A stretch of DNA of 64,000 nucleotides from an uncultured Duncaniella sp. Lineage in GTDB: Bacteria; Bacteroidota; Bacteroidia; Bacteroidales; Muribaculaceae. This document shows positions 52,340-61,242 of the stretch, in pieces; within the stretch, counting starts at the first letter, position 1; each line of letters begins with the position of its first letter. The stretch is taken from NCBI GenBank assembly GCA_958352885.1, contig CATWQI010000008.1, positions 1-64,000 on the forward strand. The letters are read 5' to 3'. Position numbers and translations under genes: made by a program. Below the pieces are notes generated by a model. It was not told where the DNA came from. It was given only the letters and a program-made list of their open reading frames with translations, and ran no database searches.

Positions 52340-53872
52340 TCAGTTTTTAGGCTTGAAAAGTTCACCTCGTGACACGCTATCTTCCACCAGGCTATTCAGA
52401 TATACCTCAAGATTTGTATATCCTTCCGCACTCAGAGCGACAGCGTTGCCATCGCTACCATCATCGGGATTGAGGCCATTGGCTTTTTCCCATACATCAG
52501 GCATGCCGTCACCGTCAGAGTCAGTCAACATGGCAATATCAGCCCCGCAACACGATAGATCGGGCCACGGCGATGAAGCCCCGTCGGGAGTGGCGTCATG
52601 GTGGGTATCTATAAATCCGGGCTTTGAAAGCGCATCCGGAGCACGAGAACCGAAAAGAGAAGATGTGCCGAGTCGAGTCTCCTCCACCACACGCGCATCC
52701 ACCGAATCACGGGATTTGGAGCAGCCGGCGTTGCCAAGCACCAACTCAAACGCCTCGGCAGCGGTGTGGGTAGTAATGAAATCTGTCTCAAGAGGAGCAG
52801 CGAGACGTATGACTGAAGCCACTGAGTCGTTAAAAGTTCCGTCGCAATTCTCATTATGTATCTGAGCAAGGAATCCTTTAGTCCAATTGTCGGCTGTGAC
52901 CTCCTCGTTTCCCTCCATAACATTGCCGGATACGTAATATCTGCCCCATACATGTTCCATCGGTTTCCACACGTTAGGCATACCGTTTCGTCCCGTGACA
53001 TAGGCACTGGTGCGCACACTGACTGAGGCTATGCGGTAACCCACCTCTGAATCCCGAGGTGTTGCCGGTCCGGGCTTATAATAATTATTGACAATGTTCA
53101 CTTTCATTCCTTCTCCGCCGTAACATCCACCGCCTGCCCAATTGTATATCACATTGTTACGCATGTCAAGATGCTCTCGGTCCTGAGTTCCCGGACGAGG
53201 TCCTAGGCGTGGCATACGGCTTTCGGCATGAGCAAGAAGATTGTGATGATAAGAAGCTCTGGCTCCGCCGAATATAGCTCCATATCCATGATTTCCGCCC
53301 TTGGAATGCCCGGCAGCACGTAGTGGCTCTGAGAAGATGCACCATTGGACTGTAAAGTCATTTCCGCCATAAAGTCCGCAACACTCATCCACACTCCAGC
53401 TTACGGAGCAATGGTCAATAATGACATTGCTGAAGTCACTGCCGCCTATCCCGTCAGGACTTCCTTCATGGTCATTTCCGATACGGAAACGCATGTAACG
53501 GACTATGGTATTGTCACCGTTGAAAGAGACCTGGCGTCCCGCCACGCATATTCCATCGCCCGGTGCAGTTTGTCCTGCAATGGTAAGATCGCCTTTCGTT
53601 ATGCGCAGAGGAGCGTCAAGAAATATCGTTCCTGCGACATCGAACACAACCGTGCGAGCGCCATCCTGCATCACAGCATAACGGAAAGTGCCCGGCTGCA
53701 TGCCGTCAGACAAAGTAGTGACATGGTATACTTTTCCGCCACGACCGCCCGTGGTATATCTGCCAAATCCTTCAGCCCCCGGGAAAGCTATCATTCTCCC
53801 ATATTCTTCAGCTGAGGCTGTCAATGACATTGTGATGAACGAAAAAAGGAACAGCATAATTTTGCGAAACAT
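52340..53872 (-). CDS. secreted pectate-lyase-like right-handed beta-helix protein (PL1 type)
   Basis: A 510-residue protein with signal peptide (KIMLFLFSFITMSLTASA). The parallel beta-helix has PGAEGFGRYTTGGRGGKVYH, NTIVRYMRFRIGND, VIIDHCSVSWSVDECCG and HHNLLAHAESRMPRLGPRPG, the pectate-lyase pattern with the Asp/Arg active-site region. A Ca-binding thrombospondin-3-like repeat (DSDGDGMPDVWEKANGLNPD) is near residues 440-470. It should cleave polygalacturonate or a related uronan outside the cell; the exact substrate is inference. Second gene of the operon, 25 bp after the TIGR04076-like gene. Confidence 0.9.
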   Translation of the reverse strand: MFRKIMLFLFSFITMSLTASAEEYGRMIAFPGAEGFGRYTTGGRGGKVYHVTTLSDGMQPGTFRYAVMQDGARTVVFDVAGTIFLDAPLRITKGDLTIAGQTAPGDGICVAGRQVSFNGDNTIVRYMRFRIGNDHEGSPDGIGGSDFSNVIIDHCSVSWSVDECCGLYGGNDFTVQWCIFSEPLRAAGHSKGGNHGYGAIFGGARASYHHNLLAHAESRMPRLGPRPGTQDREHLDMRNNVIYNWAGGGCYGGEGMKVNIVNNYYKPGPATPRDSEVGYRIASVSVRTSAYVTGRNGMPNVWKPMEHVWGRYYVSGNVMEGNEEVTADNWTKGFLAQIHNENCDGTFNDSVASVIRLAAPLETDFITTHTAAEAFELVLGNAGCSKSRDSVDARVVEETRLGTSSLFGSRAPDALSKPGFIDTHHDATPDGASSPWPDLSCCGADIAMLTDSDGDGMPDVWEKANGLNPDDGSDGNAVALSAEGYTNLEVYLNSLVEDSVSRGELFKPKN

Positions 53873-53897
53873 GGCGACTTAAGATTTTATCTGCAAT

Positions 53898-54320
53898 CTA
53901 TCCGTTTAATTCTATCCTGAACACTACAGGCCGAGAGCCATCGGGACAGGATGCAAGCTTCAATCCGTTACGGAGTGTCGCAGCGCATCCGCCGTTCTCT
54001 CCTACTGCATCACACACCGTACGCCAGGCTTTCGGGCAAAAATCCTTTGGGCATTCAGCGCCGGCCAGCAGCTCAAACGCCTCTCCCGCACTAAAAGCTC
54101 TACATGCTCCCTCCTCCGGGTCATCGAGATAAAGGGACTGCAAATCTTCGTAACATTCGCATCGTTCCACGATGACACGGCATGCGGCAGGCAATACCGG
54201 CAACTGCTCCGACTTTCGGATTCTGCGTGTGGATAATACAGCGGCATTGCCTTCGAGCCCTGTTAGGCTCAAAGCCCCGACTGCCAATGATGCAATTTTG
54301 CAGAAATGCCTACGGTTCAT
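53898..54320 (-). CDS. TIGR04076-like protein with twin-arginine-type signal
   Basis: A 140-residue product. The N-terminus MNRRHFCKIASLAVGALSL looks like a twin-arginine signal peptide, or a Sec signal with an RR pair. The mature part fits the small TIGR04076 family: CRVIVERCECYEDLQSLYL, FCPKAWRTVCDA and SCPDGSRPVVFRIEL. Family function is unknown; its several Cys could bind metal. It is the first gene of the operon with the pectate lyase and the nitroreductase, and has a clear promoter. Family match is from memory of the conserved C-terminal pattern. Confidence 0.7.
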   Translation of the reverse strand: MNRRHFCKIASLAVGALSLTGLEGNAAVLSTRRIRKSEQLPVLPAACRVIVERCECYEDLQSLYLDDPEEGACRAFSAGEAFELLAGAECPKDFCPKAWRTVCDAVGENGGCAATLRNGLKLASCPDGSRPVVFRIELNG

Positions 54321-54358
54321 TATCCGGTCAGATGGTATTCAATTATAATTTTTCTCTA

Positions 54359-54389
54359 CAAAGGTACTACATTTCGGCTCACCACCCAA
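54359..54389 (-). promoter_or_regulatory. promoter of the TIGR04076-pectate lyase-nitroreductase operon
   Basis: Minus-strand TTG (54389-54387) and TACCTTTG (54366-54359) are 20 bp apart, 39 bp before the ATG. Confidence 0.8.
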
Positions 54390-54429
54390 AACGACATTGT
54401 TAAAAACCGAGAAAAAGATTATAACAATT

Positions 54430-54459
54430 TTGCAGATGCAAAAATTTTCTCTAATTTTG
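54430..54459 (+). promoter_or_regulatory. promoter of tRNA-Gly
   Basis: TTG (54430-54432) and TAATTTTG (54452-54459) are 19 bp apart; transcription would begin about 10-15 nt before the tRNA. Confidence 0.7.
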
Positions 54460-54477
54460 CAATGCGAAAAATCCAAT

Positions 54478-54550
54478 GCGGTAATAGCTCAGTTGGTAGA
54501 GCACTAGCTTCCCAAGCTGGGGGTCGCGAGTTCGAGCCTCGTTTACCGCT
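54478..54550 (+). tRNA. tRNA-Gly (anticodon CCC)
   Basis: A 73-nt cloverleaf. The acceptor stem pairs GCGGTAA (54478-54484) with TTACCGC (54543-54549), the D-arm contains AGCTCAGTTGGTAGAGC, the anticodon stem CTAGC/GCTGG encloses TTCCCAA with anticodon CCC, and the T-arm has GTTCGAG. The discriminator is T and no CCA is encoded. It reads GGG codons. It stands alone with its own promoter and terminator. Confidence 0.95.
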
Positions 54551-54558
54551 CAAAAAAG

Positions 54559-54604
54559 TTAACCGCCCTAAAATCAAAAAAACTTAGGACGGTTAATTTT
54601 ATTT
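54559..54604 (+). terminator. intrinsic terminator of tRNA-Gly
   Basis: TTAACCGCCCTAA (54559-54571) pairs with TTAGGACGGTTAA (54584-54596) with one mismatch, followed by TTTTATTTT. Confidence 0.85.
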
Positions 54605-54778
54605 TAAACACACCTGAATACGCGCTCATGCCTCCTAAAAAGATGTCTTTTTTTGCACCATTTACACTATTACGCACCATTTCGAGTGCAAATGGAGTGC
54701 AGATTGAAATAAACAACTTCTGATTCAGATTTTCCTGTCGTTTTTATTTTTTCGCACTTTTTTCAGATGAATCGGCTG

Positions 54779-54828
54779 TAATTTTGCCCGTATATCTGCA
54801 TCTGTAAAGGGAAAATGACGTATCTTTG
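54779..54828 (+). promoter_or_regulatory. two tandem -7 elements
   Basis: TAATTTTG (54779-54786) and TATCTTTG (54821-54828) both fit TAnnTTTG upstream of the nucleotidyltransferase-like gene. The second is 24 nt before the ATG at 54853. Neither has a clear -33 element. Confidence 0.4.
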
Positions 54829-54852
54829 CAGATTTATCTAAACCGAACAAAG

Positions 54853-55467
54853 ATGAAAAAGAAATTTATGACAGGCGAAACAGCCAACTGGACGATGATG
54901 TCCGCAAACAATCTAAAATTAGCTAAAAAAGCACTGGATGCCAGCGGCATATCAAAAGTATGGGAAAGGCATGGCTGTCGGGTGAACATCGTAGGGTCAA
55001 TGCGCATGGGACTTATGGGTAAACACCCAGATATAGATTTGCATGTGTATTCCAAGGGAATTACTACAGAAAAGAGCTTCTCAATCATGGCAGAGATTGC
55101 GAAAAACCCTGCTGTGGAAGAGATAAAATGTATCAACGGACTGCATACTTCAGAGCATTGCATTGCGTGGCACGTGATGTACCGTGACGAGGACAGGCAA
55201 TTGTGGCAGATCGATGTAATCCACATAGAAGATGGCTCTGAGTATGACGGCTATTTTGAACGCATGGCAGACCGTATTGTGGAAACTGCAACTAATGAAC
55301 AACGTGAAGCCATTTTACGGCTCAAGTTCTCCACTCCTGATGATACCACCATCCACGGTGTGGAATATTATGAAGCAGTCATAGCCAACGGGGTGCGCTC
55401 TATGGACGAACTTACAGACTGGGTTAAAAATCATCGTCAAAAAGCGCCATATTATTGGATACCATAA
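54853..55467 (+). CDS. nucleotidyltransferase-fold protein
   Basis: A 204-residue cytoplasmic protein. It has the nucleotidyltransferase pattern GSMRMGLMGKHPDIDLHVYS near residues 47-66 (Gly-Ser followed by the DxD metal-binding pair) and a third candidate acidic residue in WQIDVIHIED. The best ATG, at 54853, follows the second -7 element by 24 nt; an ATG 9 codons upstream lies inside that element's transcript edge and is less likely. Members of this fold add nucleotides to proteins, RNA or antibiotics; the target is unknown. Next to the tRNA and a GNAT gene. Confidence 0.7.
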   Translation: MKKKFMTGETANWTMMSANNLKLAKKALDASGISKVWERHGCRVNIVGSMRMGLMGKHPDIDLHVYSKGITTEKSFSIMAEIAKNPAVEEIKCINGLHTSEHCIAWHVMYRDEDRQLWQIDVIHIEDGSEYDGYFERMADRIVETATNEQREAILRLKFSTPDDTTIHGVEYYEAVIANGVRSMDELTDWVKNHRQKAPYYWIP

Positions 55468-55487
55468 CAAGATAATTCGTAACTTTG
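55455..55487 (+). promoter_or_regulatory. promoter of the GNAT gene
   Basis: TAACTTTG at 55480-55487, 7 nt before the ATG at 55495, with TTG at 55455-55457 (22-bp spacing, a little long). A leaderless transcript is predicted. Confidence 0.55.
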
Positions 55488-55494
55488 AAGCCGA

Positions 55495-56022
55495 ATGGAA
55501 ACTTGCGACTTACATATAAGGCTTACACGCCGGGATGACATCCCCAGATTGATGGAGATATTCGATATCGCCAAGGCTTTCATGAGGAGAAACGGCAACA
55601 TGACGCAATGGGGCGAAAATTACCCTTCGGCTGCGACTATCGGACATGACATAGCCAATGGATGGAGCCATGTAATGGTCGATAAAAATGGGGTAATCGT
55701 GGCAACATTCAGCCTGATGACAATCCCGGAACCAACTTATTCTGTAATACGAGATGGCAAATGGTCCAATGACAACCCATACCTCACCATTCACCGAATA
55801 GCATCAGACGGGAGATGCCGCAAAATTCTTGAGAGAGCCGTCGGATTCGCACTTCGCAGCGGAATGGATATACGCATTGATACCCATGCCGACAACAGCC
55901 CCATGCATCATGCGGTCAGGAAACTCGGATTTGAGCGGTGCGGGATTATCACCGTTGCTGACGGTTCGGAGCGCACAGCTTATCAGCTCACCAATATTGA
56001 CAACCAGCCTACACAATCATAA
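55495..56022 (+). CDS. GNAT-family N-acetyltransferase
   Basis: The 175-residue protein has the GNAT fold: LHIRLTRRDDIPRLMEIFDI at the N-terminus, the YLTIHRIASDGRCRKILERA acetyl-CoA-binding region (R-x-x-G/A-type pyrophosphate loop) near residues 97-116, and the C-terminal GFERCGIITVADG strand. It would transfer acetyl from acetyl-CoA to an amine of unknown identity. Its stop is 8 bp before the next ATG, so the two form an operon. Confidence 0.85.
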   Translation: METCDLHIRLTRRDDIPRLMEIFDIAKAFMRRNGNMTQWGENYPSAATIGHDIANGWSHVMVDKNGVIVATFSLMTIPEPTYSVIRDGKWSNDNPYLTIHRIASDGRCRKILERAVGFALRSGMDIRIDTHADNSPMHHAVRKLGFERCGIITVADGSERTAYQLTNIDNQPTQS

Positions 56023-56029
56023 TCACATC

Positions 56030-57028
56030 ATGCGTTCACTACTCTACATATTCATCATAATCCTATTGTCAGGGTGCTCCATGTCAAATTCGTTCAGCCG
56101 CACACTTGACAATGCTCAAGACAGACTTGCAACTGACCCGGAAGAGGCATACCGGCTGCTCAACGACATCGACATATCGGAATTCAATGATTCCGCAGAG
56201 ATGGCGAGATGGGCGTTGCTTTACAGCGAGGCAATGGCTGCCAATCATATCAGCCTCCCCACTGACACTATCATCAATATAGCGGTAGAGTATTACAGCC
56301 ACCACAACCTTACCGAAGAACTGTCAAAGGCCAGACAGCTCAGGACAGCTGTGACAACAGAACATAAAAATGACTGCGATACCCTTATGCAAGCCTTATA
56401 CATACAGAAGGTAAGGGAATACAGCCTATATCGTGAACGGACTACACGCGAACTGTATACAATAATTGGAATCACAGCCATTTTGCTGTTTGCTTTAATA
56501 ATAATGTGGCAGCGTCAACGTATAAGGGTGCAAAGACTACTAAACGAAAACTTGATAACCGAAGCTTCTGACCTCCGCTCGCTCCTATCAGTACGCGAAG
56601 CCGACTGCCGAGAGCTTGAAGTGAATCTTGAACGCCTGCTCGGACAGAGGTTCGAACTAATAGGTAAACTATGCGACACATTTTACGAAGCGCAAGGCAC
56701 TCGCACCGAACGCAAGGCTATAGCCGAACAGGTCAAACATGAGATTGAATCCCTGAAATCCGACAGTAAGACTATGGCAGAAATCGAGCAATCGGTAAAC
56801 GAATGCCGCGACAATATATTAGCGAAGCTCAAAACCGGACTTCCGGCAATAAGCGACAATGATTATCAATTGTTCACTCTGCTGGCATGCGGATTTTCAA
56901 ACCGAGCTATAAGTATGCTAACCGGTGAGACCATAGAAGTAATATATAAACGTAAATCACGTCTGCGGGCTCGAATCAAGAACAGCGACTCTCCAGACAC
57001 TGATATATTTCTAAGCGTTTTCCACTGA
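56030..57028 (+). CDS. membrane-anchored lipoprotein-like regulator with C-terminal helix-turn-helix
   Basis: A 332-residue protein. The ATG at 56030 gives a lipobox signal (LLYIFIIILLSGC); the frame extends upstream only inside the GNAT gene. Residues about 20-140 are TPR-like helices, a membrane segment lies near 145-165 (ELYTIIGITAILLFALIIMW), then a coiled coil (about 175-260). The C-terminal region LFTLLACGFSNRAISMLTGE and EVIYKRKSRLRARI resembles a LuxR-type helix-turn-helix. Similar Bacteroidetes proteins pair with two-component or transporter genes. I infer a sensor-regulator for the barrel gene 150 bp downstream. Confidence 0.7.
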   Translation: MRSLLYIFIIILLSGCSMSNSFSRTLDNAQDRLATDPEEAYRLLNDIDISEFNDSAEMARWALLYSEAMAANHISLPTDTIINIAVEYYSHHNLTEELSKARQLRTAVTTEHKNDCDTLMQALYIQKVREYSLYRERTTRELYTIIGITAILLFALIIMWQRQRIRVQRLLNENLITEASDLRSLLSVREADCRELEVNLERLLGQRFELIGKLCDTFYEAQGTRTERKAIAEQVKHEIESLKSDSKTMAEIEQSVNECRDNILAKLKTGLPAISDNDYQLFTLLACGFSNRAISMLTGETIEVIYKRKSRLRARIKNSDSPDTDIFLSVFH

Positions 57029-57141
57029 TTTTTGCAGCCGGTCAGATTTTCAAGGCATCAACAATCATATATTATTAGCACCCAGACATTTACACAACGT
57101 AATGTCAGATTGAGAATTACAAAAATATCATACTTTAGGAC

Positions 57142-57149
57142 TAATTTTG
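57142..57149 (+). promoter_or_regulatory. -7 element of the 692-residue barrel gene
   Basis: TAATTTTG at 57142-57149 fits the consensus, 27 nt before the ATG at 57177. No -33 element at 20 bp. Confidence 0.45.
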
Positions 57150-57176
57150 TACCGGAATCAAACATAGTCTCAAGTT

Positions 57177-59255
57177 ATGAAAAAAACAATTCTCATCGCA
57201 CTTCTCATCTCGTTCGCAAGAGTAACACACGGACAGGAAGTCGCAGAAACCGACTCTATTGAAAATCTGTTGAAAGAGGTAGTGGTCACATCCAACCAGA
57301 CTGCCACAAGAATGGAAGGGACAAAACTTATCACTACTGTGCCGGGCACCAATCTTGCCACGCTCGGCAATGCTTACGATGTGCTTCGGCAGCTTCCGCT
57401 AATCAAAGTCAATGAATCGGAAGAAGTTTCGGTAACAGGCAAAGGGACTCCGGAAATATACATAGACGGACGTCCGCTTCGTGACAGCGAGGAACTCAAG
57501 ACAATGCTCTCGTCCTCAATAAAGCGGATAGAACTGCTGATGGCACCCGGAGCTAAGTATGACAGTACCACACAGGCGGTAATCCTCATCACCACTCGAC
57601 GTAATTTTATAACCGGGCTGAGTGTCACAAATTCCGCTGAAGGAAGAGCCGGGCGTGAACTTAGCGCCAACGATGCCCTAAGTTTCAGTTACCAGAACAA
57701 AGGTTATGAAATATTCGGTTCCGGACTGTTCGCTCATAACAACAGTGGTATAAAAGGTCACACCATCAACCGATTTGAATACGAAGGGCGTCAGATGACG
57801 ATAGGAAGTTCCCAGAACAATGTCTACCCTTCAAACAACACTTCCGGCAAACTCGGATTCAATCTCTCGTCAGGCACACATTCATTTGGCGGTTACTACC
57901 GTTACCTCCATGAGTTAGGCAAGTTCCGGAATACCGGGACTGAATGGATTGACGACGAATCACCGCTATCACGCACAATATCCAACCGCATCACCTCATC
58001 AGGGCATCTCGCAAGCGTATATTACGACGGGAGGTTTGACGACAAGGTGCATCTTCATTTCGACGGTGAATACCGTCATTCAACCCCCTACACCGACGGC
58101 AAAACTTTTTACCAGGACGGCAATATCGAGCCTGTAATATCAACCCAACAACGCAAATCCTCACTATGGGCAGCCAAACTTTACTTAGATTACCCTCTTT
58201 GGGGTGGTATGCTCACACTCGGGACTCAGGATTCCCACACTCGTTCATCGCTTGATTACCGGATGCTAAACCAGGAGGTGGAATCATATATACCTTCGAG
58301 CTTTACAGATGTACAGCAGACATCGCTGGCACTGTTCGCCTCGTGGAGCGCGACTATAGGAAGGCTCAACCTGTCAGCGGGAGCAAGATATGAGCATGTG
58401 GATTATCTCCTTAAAACCAATGGTGTGAAAGATGAAGATGTAAGTCGGAAGGACAATCTGCTTACTCCGGACCTCTCGGTCGGATACAGTTTTAACGATC
58501 AGACATCACTCTCGCTCAGCTACAAAATGGCTACAGTCAAACCTCCATACTCACAACTCACAAGCGGACTCTCGTATGTGGGCCGCCATGAAATCGAGGG
58601 TGGCAACCCTATGCTACGAGATGAAAGGATGCACCAAATACAACTGTCAGGCATGTGCCACGACTTTATTCTGCAAGCCTCGTTCATGCGCAGCCTTGAC
58701 ACATATGCGTTTGCCAAGCGACTCTACCCGGCCAATACCCCTCAACTCATCCTCAACCCTATAAACATCGACGTATCGTCTATGTACGCTTATCTGGTGT
58801 GGGAGCGGACTATACGTAACTGGACCCCGAGTGTCACCCTTGGGATGAGTGCTCAGTGGCTCGAACTGGAAGGCAGAAAGTATAACAAACCTTTCTTCAT
58901 ATATGATTTCACCAATTCGCTTCGCCTCCCTTACGGGATAATCCTCACCGCCAACATCTCCGGTCAGAGCTGTGGAGACATGCACACCAACCGGTTCGGT
59001 GCCTCTTGGTTTACCATGGATCTGAGCCTTCGCAAGCATTTGTTCAACAAAAGTCTGATGGTCAAGCTATCGGCATTTGACATATTTAACACCCTCAACA
59101 ACGACTGGAGTATGAATACCTACGGGGTATCGGTACAGAAATTCCAGAAATATGACCGCCGCTCCATTGCCTTGACCCTTACATACCAGTTCCAGCCGAT
59201 GAAATCGAAATACAAAGGGGAAGCCGCAGCAGCCTCCGAGAGCAATCGTCTCTGA
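57177..59255 (+). CDS. outer-membrane beta-barrel protein, TonB-receptor-like
   Basis: A 692-residue protein with signal peptide (TILIALLISFARVTHGQE) and no regulatory-like domain. The plug (residues about 25-150) has EVVVTSNQTATRMEGTKLIT, YDVLRQLPLIKVNESEEVS and GTPEIYIDGRPLRDSEELK. The barrel follows and ends YQFQPMKSKYKGEAAAASES and NRL. The same ending, diverged, is found in the truncated barrel at 5230-6144. It is likely under the control of the regulator encoded just upstream. The ligand is unknown. Confidence 0.85.
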   Translation: MKKTILIALLISFARVTHGQEVAETDSIENLLKEVVVTSNQTATRMEGTKLITTVPGTNLATLGNAYDVLRQLPLIKVNESEEVSVTGKGTPEIYIDGRPLRDSEELKTMLSSSIKRIELLMAPGAKYDSTTQAVILITTRRNFITGLSVTNSAEGRAGRELSANDALSFSYQNKGYEIFGSGLFAHNNSGIKGHTINRFEYEGRQMTIGSSQNNVYPSNNTSGKLGFNLSSGTHSFGGYYRYLHELGKFRNTGTEWIDDESPLSRTISNRITSSGHLASVYYDGRFDDKVHLHFDGEYRHSTPYTDGKTFYQDGNIEPVISTQQRKSSLWAAKLYLDYPLWGGMLTLGTQDSHTRSSLDYRMLNQEVESYIPSSFTDVQQTSLALFASWSATIGRLNLSAGARYEHVDYLLKTNGVKDEDVSRKDNLLTPDLSVGYSFNDQTSLSLSYKMATVKPPYSQLTSGLSYVGRHEIEGGNPMLRDERMHQIQLSGMCHDFILQASFMRSLDTYAFAKRLYPANTPQLILNPINIDVSSMYAYLVWERTIRNWTPSVTLGMSAQWLELEGRKYNKPFFIYDFTNSLRLPYGIILTANISGQSCGDMHTNRFGASWFTMDLSLRKHLFNKSLMVKLSAFDIFNTLNNDWSMNTYGVSVQKFQKYDRRSIALTLTYQFQPMKSKYKGEAAAASESNRL

Positions 59256-59301
59256 CCACAGCGTCTTCCCCCGTTTAACCTCTCTCCTATTTCTTATTCT
59301 A

Positions 59302-59997
59302 TTAATCCTCGAGATAATAGACTATCGTCGACACTACTCTCACCTTTTTTATATAGGGAGTACTTGAATCGGAATCCTCGATGGAGAATTGGCCCTGTGA
59401 AGCTGTCTTGATTTTACCCACCCGGCTTTCACTGTCGGCTGCAAACTGGGTGGCAGCCTCTCGAGCAGCCTTGGTCGCTTGCGCTATCATCTCAGGCTTT
59501 ATGGAATTAAGCCCGGTAAACTGATAGTTGATATATGAATTGGAGAATGCTATACCCTGTTTCAGCAGTTCCGACTGGCGGTTAAGCAATTCACGCACCT
59601 TATCCACTTTCTTCGTAGTCACAGTCACAGTACAATTGATTGAGTACTTGAACTTGAAGGAATCCGAACTGTAACGGTTGGATGTCGCATCATACGTGTC
59701 GGGGGGATTCACAGAAATCTCGTCGGCACTGATACCGTTGGAAGTGAGGAACTTTACAATTATATCGTTATTATGGCTCACATTGTCATAAATAGTCTGG
59801 AGGTCATTGCCAGCAAGAGAGTAAGATATCGGCCATGTCACGAGATCAGCCGGGACCTCACGTTCAGCAAGTCCGCGTACAGTAACTTCACGGTCGCGAA
59901 AAGCAATGTTGTCAATGCCAGCTTTTAGACAAAGACCTAAAATCACAATGGCAAGCGCCACCAAAAGCGCAGGGATTAATCCTTGAAAATTCTTCAT
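59302..59997 (-). CDS. SIMPL-domain (DUF541) exported protein
   Basis: The 231-residue protein has an N-terminal membrane segment or uncleaved signal (IPALLVALAIVILGLCLKAG) and then a SIMPL domain (VTVRGLAEREVPADLVTWPI, residues about 37-220), with TKAAREAATQFAADSESRVG near the end. The family is found in the envelope of many bacteria and is linked to stress or surface functions; the biochemistry is unknown. It converges on the barrel gene; no terminator is obvious in the 46-bp gap. Confidence 0.88.
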   Translation of the reverse strand: MKNFQGLIPALLVALAIVILGLCLKAGIDNIAFRDREVTVRGLAEREVPADLVTWPISYSLAGNDLQTIYDNVSHNNDIIVKFLTSNGISADEISVNPPDTYDATSNRYSSDSFKFKYSINCTVTVTTKKVDKVRELLNRQSELLKQGIAFSNSYINYQFTGLNSIKPEMIAQATKAAREAATQFAADSESRVGKIKTASQGQFSIEDSDSSTPYIKKVRVVSTIVYYLED

Positions 59998-60081
59998 ACT
60001 GGTTTTATTGGCTTAATTTATGTTGGTAATGTTCAGAAGTCTTAACTATTTATTAACGTCGATTGTTTAAATTTTAGTATA

Positions 60082-60089
60082 TAAATTTG
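60082..60089 (+). promoter_or_regulatory. -7 element of the MsrA-MsrB gene
   Basis: TAAATTTG at 60082-60089 lies 29 nt before the ATG at 60119. A TTG at 60063-60065 is only 16 bp upstream, too close for a standard -33 element. Confidence 0.4.
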
Positions 60090-60118
60090 CTTCATCTCAC
60101 CTTATCAGCATATTTTTT

Positions 60119-61195
60119 ATGTACTTTTACAGAAATTTTATCACTCTGTCGCTTCTGATATTTTGTTCATGCAATTTAGCTGTAAGCGATAACAACAACG
60201 GAAATAACGTACACATCATGACAAATAAGACCATTTACCTTGCAGGAGGATGTTTCTGGGGCACAGAGCATCTGTTTTCACTTGTTCCCGGCGTCACAGA
60301 TACCGAAGCGGGATATGCCAACAGCATTGTCACCGACCCTACATACAAGGAGGTATGCACCGGCACCACAAATGCAGCCGAGACCGTCAAGGTGGTCTAT
60401 GATCCACTGAAAGTGACTCTGAGGCAGCTGCTGGAACTATACCTCATGAGCATCAACCCTCTGTCACTCAACCGGCAGGGCAATGATGTCGGCACGCAAT
60501 ACCGCACCGGCATATACTACACTTCGCCCGAGGATGCCGTCGTGGTGGATTCTGTACTTGCAGAATTGGATAAACGGCTCGGAGGCAAGTCCGCAATCGA
60601 ATCCGGAGAGTTGAAAAATTTCTATCCTGCCGAAGATTACCATCAGGAGTATCTCGACAAAAATCCCGGAGGATACTGCCATTTAAATCCACAATTGTTC
60701 TCCATAGCCAAGACTATCGGCATAAAGGCTGAAACGACTCAACCTCATGAACGCAAATATCCGCGCCCTGACGATGCGACCTTGCGCGAACGCCTCACTC
60801 CGTTGCAGTGGGAAGTTACTCAGAACGCAGCTACCGAGCGACCGTTTGCCAATGAATATGATGATGAATTCCGACCGGGAATATATGTTGATGTGACTTC
60901 CGGAGAACCTCTGTTCGTCTCTACCGACAAATTCAATTCTGGCTGTGGCTGGCCTGCTTTCTCAAAACCAATTGACGACAAACTTATTGAGAAAAACACC
61001 GATTATTCCCACGGGATGGTGCGAACCGAGGTAAAATCATCCAACTCCGGTGCCCACCTTGGACATGTGTTCCCCGACGGACCTCAAAAAACAGGCGGAC
61101 TACGATACTGCATAAATAGCGCATCGCTCCGTTTTATTCCCCTTGACCGCATGGAGACTGAAGGTTATGGCGAATATATCGGACTGGTACGCTAA
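60119..61195 (+). CDS. exported methionine sulfoxide reductase, MsrA-MsrB fusion
   Basis: A 358-residue bifunctional repair enzyme reducing both the S and R forms of methionine sulfoxide. MsrA covers residues about 38-200 (AGGCFWGTEHLFSLVPGV with the catalytic Cys), and MsrB about 220-350 (SGCGWPAFSKPID, HLGHVFPDGP, LRYCINSASLRF with the catalytic Cys). The N-terminus (ITLSLLIFCSCNLAVSDNNN) looks like a signal or lipoprotein signal, so it should act in the envelope. Followed 47 bp later by the MG2-like gene. Confidence 0.93.
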   Translation: MYFYRNFITLSLLIFCSCNLAVSDNNNGNNVHIMTNKTIYLAGGCFWGTEHLFSLVPGVTDTEAGYANSIVTDPTYKEVCTGTTNAAETVKVVYDPLKVTLRQLLELYLMSINPLSLNRQGNDVGTQYRTGIYYTSPEDAVVVDSVLAELDKRLGGKSAIESGELKNFYPAEDYHQEYLDKNPGGYCHLNPQLFSIAKTIGIKAETTQPHERKYPRPDDATLRERLTPLQWEVTQNAATERPFANEYDDEFRPGIYVDVTSGEPLFVSTDKFNSGCGWPAFSKPIDDKLIEKNTDYSHGMVRTEVKSSNSGAHLGHVFPDGPQKTGGLRYCINSASLRFIPLDRMETEGYGEYIGLVR

Positions 61196-61242
61196 TAATT
61201 CTCTATATTGCGCACATTCCTTCCTACACATTTACTATACCT

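Noticed and set aside
54478..55000. The tRNA-Gly as an integration site for a mobile element, since accessory-type genes follow.
   Set aside because: No integrase and no second copy of the tRNA 3' end were seen nearby.
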